The notes under the pieces were generated by a model, which saw only the letters and a program-made list of their open reading frames with translations, did not search any database and was not told the DNA's origin. Shown here piece after piece: positions 1 through 7,128 of a DNA stretch of 13,139 nucleotides. Where the stretch lies: assembly GCA_937930265.1 (NCBI GenBank), contig CALGLI010000289.1:1-13139 (forward strand). The letters run 5' to 3'. A program made the position numbers and the translations under genes. Source of the stretch: an uncultured Veillonella sp. (GTDB lineage Bacteria; Bacillota; Negativicutes; Veillonellales; Veillonellaceae). The first letter of the stretch is position 1, and every line of letters starts with the position of its first letter.

Positions 1-503
1 ACCACTCCCAACCTCTCTACTAACTCTATAGTTTCTTGTACTGTTTTTGGGCTACTAATGATGACCACTGGAATTCCCATATGCTCTAATCCATCTAGTA
101 CATCTCGACTTGTATACTCTGGAGCAATCACCAAGTCAGGATGTATATATACAATTTTTTCCACTGCATAGGAATATAAAGAGACTTTCACAGATTTCGC
201 CAGTTCATAGTTCGGCCCATATCCCTTTGTTTTTGATAGAAAGCTCACGGCCCCTAATCGATTAGGTCCTACCATCTCTAATAGTATAGGTTCATAGGCA
301 GAGGTTAAGGAAACGATTCGCTTTGCCTCAACAGGTACTGCCACAGAACGCCCCCAATCATCGATGACAATACGTTGCGTCCCTTCTGCTACATACGTTG
401 AATCACCCTGATCGTTCCCTGCAATCCAAGGATGATATCCTACAAAGAGTCCTAGCACAAGGAATAGACCGGCTATCCACAAAGTTTCATTACGCTTCAT
501 CAT
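1..503 (-). CDS. Periplasmic substrate-binding protein of a metal-chelate ABC transporter (BtuF/FecB/HmuT-like), 3' end outside window
   Basis: About 167 codons are open from an ATG at 501-503 to the window edge. The protein belongs to the periplasmic binding family that carries iron-siderophore, heme or cobalamin to an ABC importer. The N-terminus (MMKRNETLWIAGLFLVLG) is a short charged start followed by a hydrophobic segment of about 15 residues. No cysteine follows it, so there is no lipobox; the protein is either a cleaved soluble periplasmic protein or anchored by its signal. Family landmarks come in the expected order: VIDDWGRSVAVP, then KRIVSLTSAYEPILLEMVG, NRLGAVS, VEKIVYIHPDLVIAPEYTS and HMGIPVVI. 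The start overlaps the end of the CobN-like gene by 14 bases (11 if the second ATG is used) and has GAGGG five bases upstream, so it is co-translated with that gene. The ligand cannot be read from the sequence. The missing half would contain the second lobe. Confidence 0.85.
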   Translation of the reverse strand, partial: MMKRNETLWIAGLFLVLGLFVGYHPWIAGNDQGDSTYVAEGTQRIVIDDWGRSVAVPVEAKRIVSLTSAYEPILLEMVGPNRLGAVSFLSKTKGYGPNYELAKSVKVSLYSYAVEKIVYIHPDLVIAPEYTSRDVLDGLEHMGIPVVIISSPKTVQETIELVERLGV

Positions 504-3500
504 AATATCCCTCTAGATCATCTTCCAAAGACATCGCTACCTCTCGTAATCCTTCTCTGCGGTCCTCACTAGCCTTCCAAAGGCCTCGTTGTTCTGCTTC
601 CAATAAAGTATGACAAATGGCTCCTAAGGCCCAGGGGTTCACTTGGCGCATCCAGTCCTGTACATCCTGATTCATAACATACTCATCTGTGTACGCATCA
701 TACATCCAATCTTGCTCCATATCACTAGTAGCATCCCATTCATAGGTATGCTGTACATAGGAAGCCATATCGGCAGCACCTTTGTAACCATGCTTCATCA
801 TACCCTCTATAAAGATAGGGTTCATTGGTTCACTGCGGAATTGGCGTTGAATTTCATCTTCTAAGGATCGCACTAAAATATCTTTACGGTACGTTGTATC
901 ACCTATGAATGATTTCGGTTGTACTCCTTTGATAGATTCTACAGCTGCAATCATTCCACCATGGTAGGCATTGAAATCATCTGTACTTAACAAGCTAACT
1001 TCTCGGTTATCTTCATTTTTTACGGTCACTTCAATAGAGCTTAATCGTCTGCGAAACTGTTGATGGCTTGGGATAATATCCCCCTGTTCATCATATCCAT
1101 AACCGCCCCATGTAACATAGGCATTGGCTAAGTCTTCACGAGTCGACCAATTACTTTGTTCTAAAATTTGATTTACCCCTGCCCCATAGGCGCCTGGTGC
1201 ATCACCAAAGACACGAATGGAGGCGGCTTTGATGGCTTCTTCATACTCCATGCCTTCTTCTACTAAGGCAGCTGTATCTAAGTCTATATGTTTTTTCACA
1301 TAATTTATACTATAATCCTCAGCAAGAGATCCCACCATTTGCACGGCTTTCGCAATCCACATGACGCCAGAAGGCATCATATCTCGGAATAGTCCGCTAA
1401 TACGGCTTGTCACATCGATACGTGGTCGCCCTAATTCCTCCAGAGGTATGACTTCTAAATCAGATACTCGACTTCCTGTATAAACTGGTCGTACCCCCAA
1501 TAAATAGAATACTTCACCAATACATTGACCATGCGAGCGTTGTGTGTTATCCGCCCACAAAACTATGCCAATTTCCTCTGGATATCGCTGTTCTTCTCGA
1601 ATGTATTCATTGAGCAACGCATCCCCTAATTCACAACCGATAGCATAGGCAGGTACGGTCGGTAACGTCCGTTCATCAACTCCATAAAAGTTGCGTCCCA
1701 TAGGAAGCACATCGATACCACCATTAGTAACAGCACCCCCAATATTAGGCGGAATATATTTTCCTTCCAATCCTCGTAATAGTTGGCTCATTTCTTCTGT
1801 GGTTTGGCGCAACCCTGCGAGGTAGGTCTCACACAGTTTTTCTTTCTGTGCATTGTCTGGCACACCATGCATGTCTATGAAAGCATCCAGATATCCTTTT
1901 TCTTCCTCGATAGATGGATTTTGCCCCAAAATATGCAATCCACAACGAATATGGCGATTTTGGATGTCCATCAAATAATTATGAATATCCCCTAACAGTT
2001 CTTCTGCTTCGTCTACATGAATGGATTCAGCTAAGGAGCGCCACTCTTCTTCACTGACAGCTTTATCTGTCACAAAGTGTACCTGACCACCCTCTTGATA
2101 CCAGCTGAAGAGCTCGCACAAGTGTTCTAAATGACAATCTTTCACAGAAGATAAGATATACCCTAGTACCACTTGCTCTTGGTTTGTTTCCTGTACTTTC
2201 ATATGGTCATACTCATCTAAGTATCGTTCCAACGTTTCGTAATCACCATATAAGCCAGATCGCTTCATAGGTGGCGATAAATAGCTAAGTAAAACCGCAT
2301 GGCTACGCCGTTTTGCTTGAATACCTTCACCGACAATGGTCGTCCAGTACGGATAGAGATTAGGCATGTCTTCGATACCTAACTGCGGGTAACAATAGGA
2401 ACTTAACGCCGTTCCCTTACCGGGCAACCATTCTAAGTTACCATGGGTGCCCATGTGGATCGCCACATCGGCTTGGAATACAGTACGCACCCAATGGTAC
2501 ACCCCTTCATAATGATGGGTTGGCGGAATATCTGGCGAATGGTACAGAGCATCAGGATTATCACTAAATCCACGTGGTGGCTGTACCAAAACCCATACAT
2601 TACCAAAAGCAACGCCTGGAATGATGAGTTCATCATCTTCTACAAATATCTCACCTATGGGCTGTCCCCAATGCTGGAGTAAAGATTCTTGGGTACTACT
2701 GCCCAACTTCGAAAACCATATATCATACAGTGTTTTTGGAAGTTTAGGGGCTTTCTTAATAGCCGCATCTGTCAAACAGTCTACATCATTGGTAGCATGT
2801 TTGGTCAGTATCGTCATGAGTTCTTCACTCGTTTGAGGAATCCCTTCCACTGTATATCCGTTCTGTTGTAATTCTTGTAACAAGCGCAGTACAGATTCTG
2901 GAGTATCTAGACCGCATGCATTACCAATATGCGAATTTTTCGGAGGATAATTATGAAGGAATAGGGCAATCTTAACATTTGCCCTGTCTTTCCGTTGTAA
3001 TGCAACCCATCGTTTGGCTTGGTCTACTACCTTTTGAATCCCCTCAAGATATGGTTTGAAATAATATCCCCTTTCCTCTGAATAGGTTCTGGTCCCTACG
3101 ATATGACCATTTAGAATACCATCTATTTCCGGCAAGGATAAAGAGAATGAAATATCCATCGGCTCTAACCCTTGAGATCGTGCTTGCCAGCTTTCAAGGG
3201 TAGTATAGGTAACAAATCCCTGCAAGATAGGAATACCTAACTCAGCCATTTCATCACGACTCGCTCCTTGTAAACCAATGATGGAGAACTTACATGTATT
3301 AATGATGAGAGATAGGGTCTCTTTCACTTGATTCGCAAATAACGTGTGCCAACAATCGTACCACCGTAATTGATCACCGGATTTACTGCTGTACTGACCA
3401 AAGACTAATACAGGAGATAGACCCTGCTCTAATGCACGATCATAGAGTGCATAGGGATAGTCTAATTGACCTTGCACCCATTCATCACGATAAAAAAATA

Positions 3501-4026
3501 TGCCTACCACGGGGCCACTATAATCATAGTCCTTACAATACTCCTCATAAGATGGATACACTTCGCCCTGCCTACCTAAAATACCTTGGTATGGTAGTTC
3601 TTTTACCGGTTGCACTGGCCCTGTATAACCTTGTAAGGATAGCATATATTGGCACAGTCCATAAAAGTTTTCTGTTCCACCTTGGTGCAAATAAACCTTA
3701 ATTTGATTAATCTCCTCATCTGCAACACCATATCGCTGTACATCCGACGCTGAATCATGAAATAGCAAAACATAAGGAACTTGTTTCTGTGTAATATATT
3801 TGTGAATCCCTTTTACCAAAGGAGTATCTAAGGTACTGCCTACATGCGTAAATAGAACTGTATCCGCCGTATCAATAGCACGCTGAACATCTGCTAACTG
3901 TAAATCGTTGCGCGACAGAAAGACTATGCCCAAGGACATAGTCTCATCTGTACACTTCTGTTCTATTTCTTTAGCCCACTGCCAATGTTTCGTCATGGAT
4001 GTGATGAGTAAAATAGAATGTTTCAT
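490..4026 (-). CDS. cobN: CobN/BchH-family chelatase large subunit (cobaltochelatase CobN or HmuS-like heme-handling paralogue)
   Basis: An 1178-residue protein of the CobN/magnesium-chelatase H family, which binds a tetrapyrrole and inserts (or, in HmuS-type members, removes) the metal. Classic CobN motifs are visible: LHNYPPKNSHIGNACGLDTP near residues 357-375, VQPPRGFSDNPDALYHSPD near 481-499, PPTHHYEGVYHW at 501-512, and the family signature MGTHGNLEWLPGKG at 525-538. The C-terminal third has SRISGLFRDMMP, then APGAYGAGVNQI and WGGYGYDEQGD. No signal peptide or membrane segment is seen, so it should be cytoplasmic. Length is slightly below that of well-studied aerobic CobN proteins (about 1250-1300, from memory). 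It starts 10 bases after the receptor gene, with only a weak AGGT ribosome site, suggesting translational coupling. No CobS/CobT or ChlI/ChlD ATPase partner is next to it. Family membership is certain; cobalt insertion versus heme processing is open. Confidence 0.9.
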   Translation of the reverse strand: MKHSILLITSMTKHWQWAKEIEQKCTDETMSLGIVFLSRNDLQLADVQRAIDTADTVLFTHVGSTLDTPLVKGIHKYITQKQVPYVLLFHDSASDVQRYGVADEEINQIKVYLHQGGTENFYGLCQYMLSLQGYTGPVQPVKELPYQGILGRQGEVYPSYEEYCKDYDYSGPVVGIFFYRDEWVQGQLDYPYALYDRALEQGLSPVLVFGQYSSKSGDQLRWYDCWHTLFANQVKETLSLIINTCKFSIIGLQGASRDEMAELGIPILQGFVTYTTLESWQARSQGLEPMDISFSLSLPEIDGILNGHIVGTRTYSEERGYYFKPYLEGIQKVVDQAKRWVALQRKDRANVKIALFLHNYPPKNSHIGNACGLDTPESVLRLLQELQQNGYTVEGIPQTSEELMTILTKHATNDVDCLTDAAIKKAPKLPKTLYDIWFSKLGSSTQESLLQHWGQPIGEIFVEDDELIIPGVAFGNVWVLVQPPRGFSDNPDALYHSPDIPPTHHYEGVYHWVRTVFQADVAIHMGTHGNLEWLPGKGTALSSYCYPQLGIEDMPNLYPYWTTIVGEGIQAKRRSHAVLLSYLSPPMKRSGLYGDYETLERYLDEYDHMKVQETNQEQVVLGYILSSVKDCHLEHLCELFSWYQEGGQVHFVTDKAVSEEEWRSLAESIHVDEAEELLGDIHNYLMDIQNRHIRCGLHILGQNPSIEEEKGYLDAFIDMHGVPDNAQKEKLCETYLAGLRQTTEEMSQLLRGLEGKYIPPNIGGAVTNGGIDVLPMGRNFYGVDERTLPTVPAYAIGCELGDALLNEYIREEQRYPEEIGIVLWADNTQRSHGQCIGEVFYLLGVRPVYTGSRVSDLEVIPLEELGRPRIDVTSRISGLFRDMMPSGVMWIAKAVQMVGSLAEDYSINYVKKHIDLDTAALVEEGMEYEEAIKAASIRVFGDAPGAYGAGVNQILEQSNWSTREDLANAYVTWGGYGYDEQGDIIPSHQQFRRRLSSIEVTVKNEDNREVSLLSTDDFNAYHGGMIAAVESIKGVQPKSFIGDTTYRKDILVRSLEDEIQRQFRSEPMNPIFIEGMMKHGYKGAADMASYVQHTYEWDATSDMEQDWMYDAYTDEYVMNQDVQDWMRQVNPWALGAICHTLLEAEQRGLWKASEDRREGLREVAMSLEDDLEGYYDEA

Positions 4027-4036
4027 ATCGTACCTA

Positions 4037-6007
4037 CTAGAAATGATAGGAATAATTCACATAGTAATTACGTGGTAAATCCCAGTATTCCCATTCGCCT
4101 TGAGAGATGACATTTTTACGATTTAACAAGTTATTTACATAGAATCCAATTGTTTGTGACTCATTCGGGCTATAGTTTACATGGGCATTTATATTGATAA
4201 ACTCTGGATTGCGTTGTTTGTCCCGATTATAGGCACGAATACCCCAATAGGAAGCAGCTAATCCAGCTTGCCATTTATCTTTTTCATAATCTAACGCTAG
4301 GTTTAACTCTAATTTAGGAGCTGTTTGTACCCAATCTTTTTTATTCACATCTTGTTTTTTAGGATTAGAATAGGATGCACCTAATGTCATGATTATATCA
4401 CTGGTCACATACGATTTATACTCTGCTTCAATCCCTGTATTGCGGAATTCTCCACCATTGATACGAATAGTTTTACGATTTCCATCAAGAGGATTCTCCG
4501 CCCAATCAAAGAAATTTTTAAATTTCATGTGATACAGACTAACACGCCAAGAATCTCTCTTATTAGCTTGTTTATACCCAATTTCATAATTCCAGCCTTC
4601 TTCTGGTTTTAATTTGCCACCTGGTATTTTCATATACTCAGAAGGTTTAATTTTTTTAGGATCTGTTACCCATTTAAAAGCATCATGAATGTTCGGCATT
4701 GTAAACGCTTTACCTATATTCGTATAGATGGATTTTGAACCATCAATCTTGTACAATGTTTGCCATTGTGGTGTAAACACTTGTTGATCTTTAATCGGAT
4801 CATTAATAACTTGGTATCGACCACCAATAGTAGTGCTGAAAGATGGAGTAATCTGGAATTCATAATTACCATATAATGCTACAATATTACGCCCTGCTTT
4901 TACCATGTGATTCGCCTCTGATTTACCATGGTATGCTTCATGAATTGCCTGCACCCCTAGAACTGCTTTATTTGTATCCTTATGCGCCTTCCAAGTATGC
5001 TGTGCCTCTACACCCACTTTATAAGCACCATAATTATAAGGACTTTGTACATACTGTGGCGTTTTCAAAGAATTACTTTCACCGATTAAACGACGTGTAT
5101 TGAAAAATACACTAGCCTTAGTAATCTCATCATCATATACAATGGATCCATTATTTTTAATATCTCGATAATGCCAATATTTGGTTTCTGTTAAAGCTGA
5201 TTTTTTCGCGGTCCATTTTGCCTTTGGTATGGTACTAATTTGTCCATATGTAGAATCACTTTGTTGACGCATATAGTTAATTGTTACATAGTCATGAGGT
5301 TTCACATTTACTGCAATATTATGTGCATAGCCATTTTTTCGAGTATTATAATAGTCTTTTCCCGTTCTATCAGGAGATGTTCTAGCTTGTGCTCCATAAT
5401 ACTCTTTCGATGTAGAAATTTCAATTCTATCTGTGCCTACTGTTGTAGCATATTTTTTGTATCCTTCATTGCCGATACGTGTTTCAATAGTAGCATGGTT
5501 TTTAGTAGGTGCTTTTGTGATCACATTCACAACACCACCCAATGCTTCGGAACCATATTGTGCAGACGCAGCACCACGAACGATTTCAATGCGTTCCACA
5601 TTATCCATCATCAGACCATTTAAACTGTTTTTACCATCTAAATTGATAGGTGCACCATTCACTAAAACCAAGGCACTCCTATCTAAGCCACGGATATTGG
5701 TACGGCTTTCCATACCGCCAAACTCTAATCCTAATGGTCCATAACTAAAAGTCGTTATACCGGTAGCCTGTCCAACTGCGTCGAAAATACTCTTCGCCCC
5801 AGAGTTTTTCAAATCTGCTTGATCAATAACTGTAACAGATGCTGGTGTTTCTAGATCTTTTGTCTCAAAACGTTGTGCTGTCACAACTACTGGGTTTAAA
5901 ACTGTGACTAGTTCTGTTTCAGTTATAGCTTGTGCACTCAATACACTAGCTGTTGAGGCAAGTAACCCCGCAAAAATTGCTAATCGTAATGCCTTCCCTT
6001 TCATCAT
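4037..6007 (-). CDS. TonB-dependent outer-membrane receptor (cobalamin- or heme-type)
   Basis: A 656-residue outer-membrane gated channel that imports a scarce ligand using TonB energy. Residues 1-27 form a signal peptide ending in an AQA cleavage site. A TonB-box-like stretch (PVVVTAQR) lies at about 39-46. The plug domain covers roughly 50-168, with TPASVTVIDQADL, the TNIRGLDRSALVLVNGAPI segment and the typical plug end VERIEIVRGAASAQYGSEA, then GGVVNVITK. The remainder is the beta-barrel, including GKAFTMPNIHDAF and KLKPEEGWNYEIGYK, which correspond to the FRAP and NPNL-type regions of the family. It ends in an aromatic strand with terminal Phe (YVNYSYHF), the usual outer-membrane assembly signal. 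AGGAG at 6012-6016 lies 4 bases before the first ATG and 7 before the second, so the start may be 6004. First gene of the operon with the CobN-like and binding-protein genes, which suggests a tetrapyrrole or cobalt ligand. Confidence 0.92.
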   Translation of the reverse strand: MMKGKALRLAIFAGLLASTASVLSAQAITETELVTVLNPVVVTAQRFETKDLETPASVTVIDQADLKNSGAKSIFDAVGQATGITTFSYGPLGLEFGGMESRTNIRGLDRSALVLVNGAPINLDGKNSLNGLMMDNVERIEIVRGAASAQYGSEALGGVVNVITKAPTKNHATIETRIGNEGYKKYATTVGTDRIEISTSKEYYGAQARTSPDRTGKDYYNTRKNGYAHNIAVNVKPHDYVTINYMRQQSDSTYGQISTIPKAKWTAKKSALTETKYWHYRDIKNNGSIVYDDEITKASVFFNTRRLIGESNSLKTPQYVQSPYNYGAYKVGVEAQHTWKAHKDTNKAVLGVQAIHEAYHGKSEANHMVKAGRNIVALYGNYEFQITPSFSTTIGGRYQVINDPIKDQQVFTPQWQTLYKIDGSKSIYTNIGKAFTMPNIHDAFKWVTDPKKIKPSEYMKIPGGKLKPEEGWNYEIGYKQANKRDSWRVSLYHMKFKNFFDWAENPLDGNRKTIRINGGEFRNTGIEAEYKSYVTSDIIMTLGASYSNPKKQDVNKKDWVQTAPKLELNLALDYEKDKWQAGLAASYWGIRAYNRDKQRNPEFININAHVNYSPNESQTIGFYVNNLLNRKNVISQGEWEYWDLPRNYYVNYSYHF

Positions 6008-6020
6008 TACTCTCCTAACT

Positions 6021-6035
6021 GTAGCTAATTGCTAC
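6021..6035 (-). promoter_or_regulatory. Small inverted repeat just upstream of the receptor ribosome-binding site
   Basis: GTAGC, a 5-base spacer, then GCTAC: a perfect 5-base-pair arm that sits 4 bases upstream of the AGGAG ribosome-binding site. It could fold in the mRNA leader or be an operator half-site pair, but a repeat this short may be chance. Confidence 0.3.
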
Positions 6036-6045
6036 TTAACATACC

Positions 6046-6071
6046 GTGTCCACATGCCCATTATGGAACAC
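6046..6071 (-). promoter_or_regulatory. Predicted hairpin in the receptor mRNA leader
   Basis: On the minus strand GTGTTC pairs with GGACAC (one G-U wobble), continued inward by CAT/ATG across a single bulged base with a 7-base loop. That gives about nine base pairs. It is upstream of the receptor start and lacks a following U-run, so it is not a terminator. A regulatory role is only a possibility. Confidence 0.35.
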
Positions 6072-6096
6072 AAATTGTTACCTTTTTAATTAAAGG

Positions 6097-6102
6097 ATTA
6101 TA
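6097..6102 (-). promoter_or_regulatory. Candidate -10 box for the TonB-receptor operon
   Basis: The minus strand reads a perfect TATAAT here, which would start transcription near 6090 and give a leader of about 83 bases. The hexamer 17 bases upstream (GATGGG) is a poor -35, so if this promoter is real it is weak, activator-dependent, or the site is a chance match in AT-rich DNA. Confidence 0.35.
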
Positions 6103-6182
6103 CTATACATTTGTTTATACCCATCCATACTATGAAAGAATATATTTCTAGTTTATCATACTATAGGTTTCATGTGGTAGTA

Positions 6183-6197
6183 AAATAAATTTTATTT
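6183..6197. promoter_or_regulatory. Perfect 7-1-7 AT palindrome, possible operator
   Basis: AAATAAA, one central base, then TTTATTT: a perfect inverted repeat with the 7-1-7 spacing typical of Fur/PerR-type operators. The base content does not match the Fur consensus well (about 4 of 7 positions in each half) and lacks G/C contact bases. It is about 80 bases upstream of the candidate -10. Treat as a weak candidate only. Confidence 0.2.
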
Positions 6198-6217
6198 ATC
6201 AACTATCACAGTATACC

Positions 6218-6250
6218 AAAAAAGCACCGCCACAAAGGAAGGTGCTTTTC
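6218..6250 (-). terminator. Rho-independent terminator of the BMC operon
   Basis: The minus strand carries AAAAGCACC, a 12-base loop, then GGTGCTTTTTT: a 9-base-pair stem whose T-run (complement of A6218-6223) lies on the far side. It begins 21 bases after the pduV/eutP-like stop codon and ends the whole microcompartment transcript before the receptor operon begins. Confidence 0.9.
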
Positions 6251-6271
6251 TATCCGCTCACCATGGTGATT

Positions 6272-6760
6272 TTATTCCTTTACAGATAACATCTCTCTAA
6301 GAGCTTCGTATCCATAGGTCACCATTGGTATATCTTGTATTAAGTTTTGGTCTGCTATGTCCTCTTCCGACTCCGTTACGACACAGATGTCATTAGCACC
6401 CGCAAGTCGCAGTAGGCGAACACTTTCACCAATCTGAGACGTATCTAATGCATCATTCATAATCACAACGCCTACTACATTGCGATTAAAAGCTCCTGCA
6501 GTAGCTGGTGGATAGGGATTGAATGGTTCCCCTAAGCGGCAGCCCAGTACCACGGTATCCACATCGTAGGATGACACTAAAAGAGCAGAAAAATACCAAG
6601 GATTTTCAATGTACTCTCCGGGAGTTAGCACACAATTGCCTTCACGATACACCGCCATTGGCCGTGGCAATGTCTTCTTTCCGCCTAAAAGACATTGTAC
6701 CACAATTTCCACGTGACTATAGGTGCTACCAACCCACAAAGTACTACGCAAGGTATCCAC
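6272..6760 (-). CDS. pduV: PduV/EutP homologue with degenerate GTPase motifs
   Basis: A 162-residue protein that aligns by pattern with EutP/PduV, the small P-loop protein of pdu and eut operons. Shared landmarks are LTPGEYIENPWYFSALL (45-61), where the family has DTPGEYLEN..YSALL, then GEPFNPYPPATAGAFNRNVVGVVI (77-100) and the LLRLAGANDI segment (116-125). The nucleotide-binding residues are gone. The P-loop GxxxxGK[ST] is replaced by GSTYSHVE (11-18), the G3 Asp of DTPG is Leu45, and the G4 TKxD is MNDA (101-104). The reading frame is intact and well placed, so this is a functional-looking pseudo-GTPase rather than a pseudogene. The GTG start at 6758-6760 follows AAGGAG by six bases and lies 2 bases after the shell-gene stop. 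Its role may be structural, for example positioning or linking the compartment, as proposed for PduV; that is inference. Last gene before the terminator. Confidence 0.82.
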   Translation of the reverse strand: MDTLRSTLWVGSTYSHVEIVVQCLLGGKKTLPRPMAVYREGNCVLTPGEYIENPWYFSALLVSSYDVDTVVLGCRLGEPFNPYPPATAGAFNRNVVGVVIMNDALDTSQIGESVRLLRLAGANDICVVTESEEDIADQNLIQDIPMVTYGYEALREMLSVKE

Positions 6761-6762
6761 GG

Positions 6763-7107
6763 TTAGCTCCTTGTAAGAGGAACTACGCTAAACTGTAGCA
6801 ATTCCGAGAATCCCTGTAATACACTAGAGAGTGATACCTCTACGCTAGAAACATCTCCTGATATTAACACAGCCCCTGAAAATCGATCGATAAATTCGAT
6901 ATGTACATTGGCTGCTTTAGAGGCCATATCTCCTGCAATGATAGCCGCTTCCCCTGGGGTAATCGTCAAAATACCTACAGCACTACGACCTTCGCTATCC
7001 AAGCCTAATTTACTGTATAAATCCCGTTTTGGATTCGCCAACACATGAGCTAATGTGACTTGTTTTCCAGGTACTGACTCTTGAATGATACGTTGTTTAT
7101 CTAGCAT
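6763..7107 (-). CDS. pduU: PduU/EutS-type permuted BMC hexamer shell protein
   Basis: A 114-residue shell protein of the circularly permuted BMC-domain class, which forms hexamers capped by a small N-terminal beta-barrel over the pore. It is nearly collinear with EutS/PduU: LDKQRIIQESVPGKQVTLAH at residues 2-21, then NPKRDLYSKLGL, VGILTITPGEAAIIAGDMA, VHIEFIDRFSGAVLISGDVSSVE, ending in QFSVVPLTRS. The start is set by the ribosome site: AAAGGAGG at 7117-7124 lies nine bases before the ATG at 7105-7107, and EutS proteins also begin M(L)DK.RIIQE. A longer reading from TTG at 7128 would put that ribosome site inside the coding region and is rejected. The stop is 2 bases before the next gene. This minor shell component is usual in both eut and pdu compartments. 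Confidence 0.94.
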   Translation of the reverse strand: MLDKQRIIQESVPGKQVTLAHVLANPKRDLYSKLGLDSEGRSAVGILTITPGEAAIIAGDMASKAANVHIEFIDRFSGAVLISGDVSSVEVSLSSVLQGFSELLQFSVVPLTRS

Positions 7108-7116
7108 AGGATATAA

Positions 7117-7124
7117 CCTCCTTT
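7117..7124 (-). promoter_or_regulatory. Shine-Dalgarno site that fixes the pduU start
   Basis: AAAGGAGG on the minus strand, nine bases before ATG 7107. It lies within the extra seven codons of the TTG-initiated alternative, which excludes that start. Confidence 0.85.
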
Positions 7125-7128
7125 CCAA

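Larger units (their letters stand above)
6008..6217. other. AT-rich intergenic region between the BMC operon and the TonB-receptor operon
   Basis: No gene of credible length is seen here on either strand. The stretch follows the terminator of the upstream operon and must hold the promoter and leader for the receptor-cobN-binding protein operon. It contains a TATAAT hexamer on the minus strand, two small hairpins close to the receptor start, and a 7-1-7 AT palindrome, each listed separately. I searched by eye for a cobalamin riboswitch (B12-box GCCACTG-like core and its long conserved helices) and found none; the room between the candidate -10 and the start codon (about 85 bases) is also too short for one. 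Confidence 0.7.

Noticed and set aside
5240..5623. 127- and 103-codon open frames on the plus strand within the receptor gene
   Set aside because: Antisense shadows of a well-supported TonB-receptor frame; Cys/Ile/Phe-rich nonsense composition.
6183..6197. Fur box
   Set aside because: The 7-1-7 symmetry is right but the bases match the GATAAT-type consensus poorly and the region is AT-rich, so chance is likely; kept only as a weak operator candidate.
6008..6217. Cobalamin riboswitch ahead of the receptor/cobN operon
   Set aside because: No B12-box-like core and too little leader downstream of the candidate promoter; only short hairpins are seen.
6272..6760. Calling the PduV/EutP-like gene a pseudogene because its P-loop is gone
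   Set aside because: The frame is full length, has a good AAGGAG site and normal spacing, and non-nucleotide motifs of the family are kept.
7108..7128. TTG-initiated seven-codon extension of the PduU/EutS protein
   Set aside because: The extension is made of the ribosome-binding site itself (GGAGG read as codons), and the family start matches the internal ATG.
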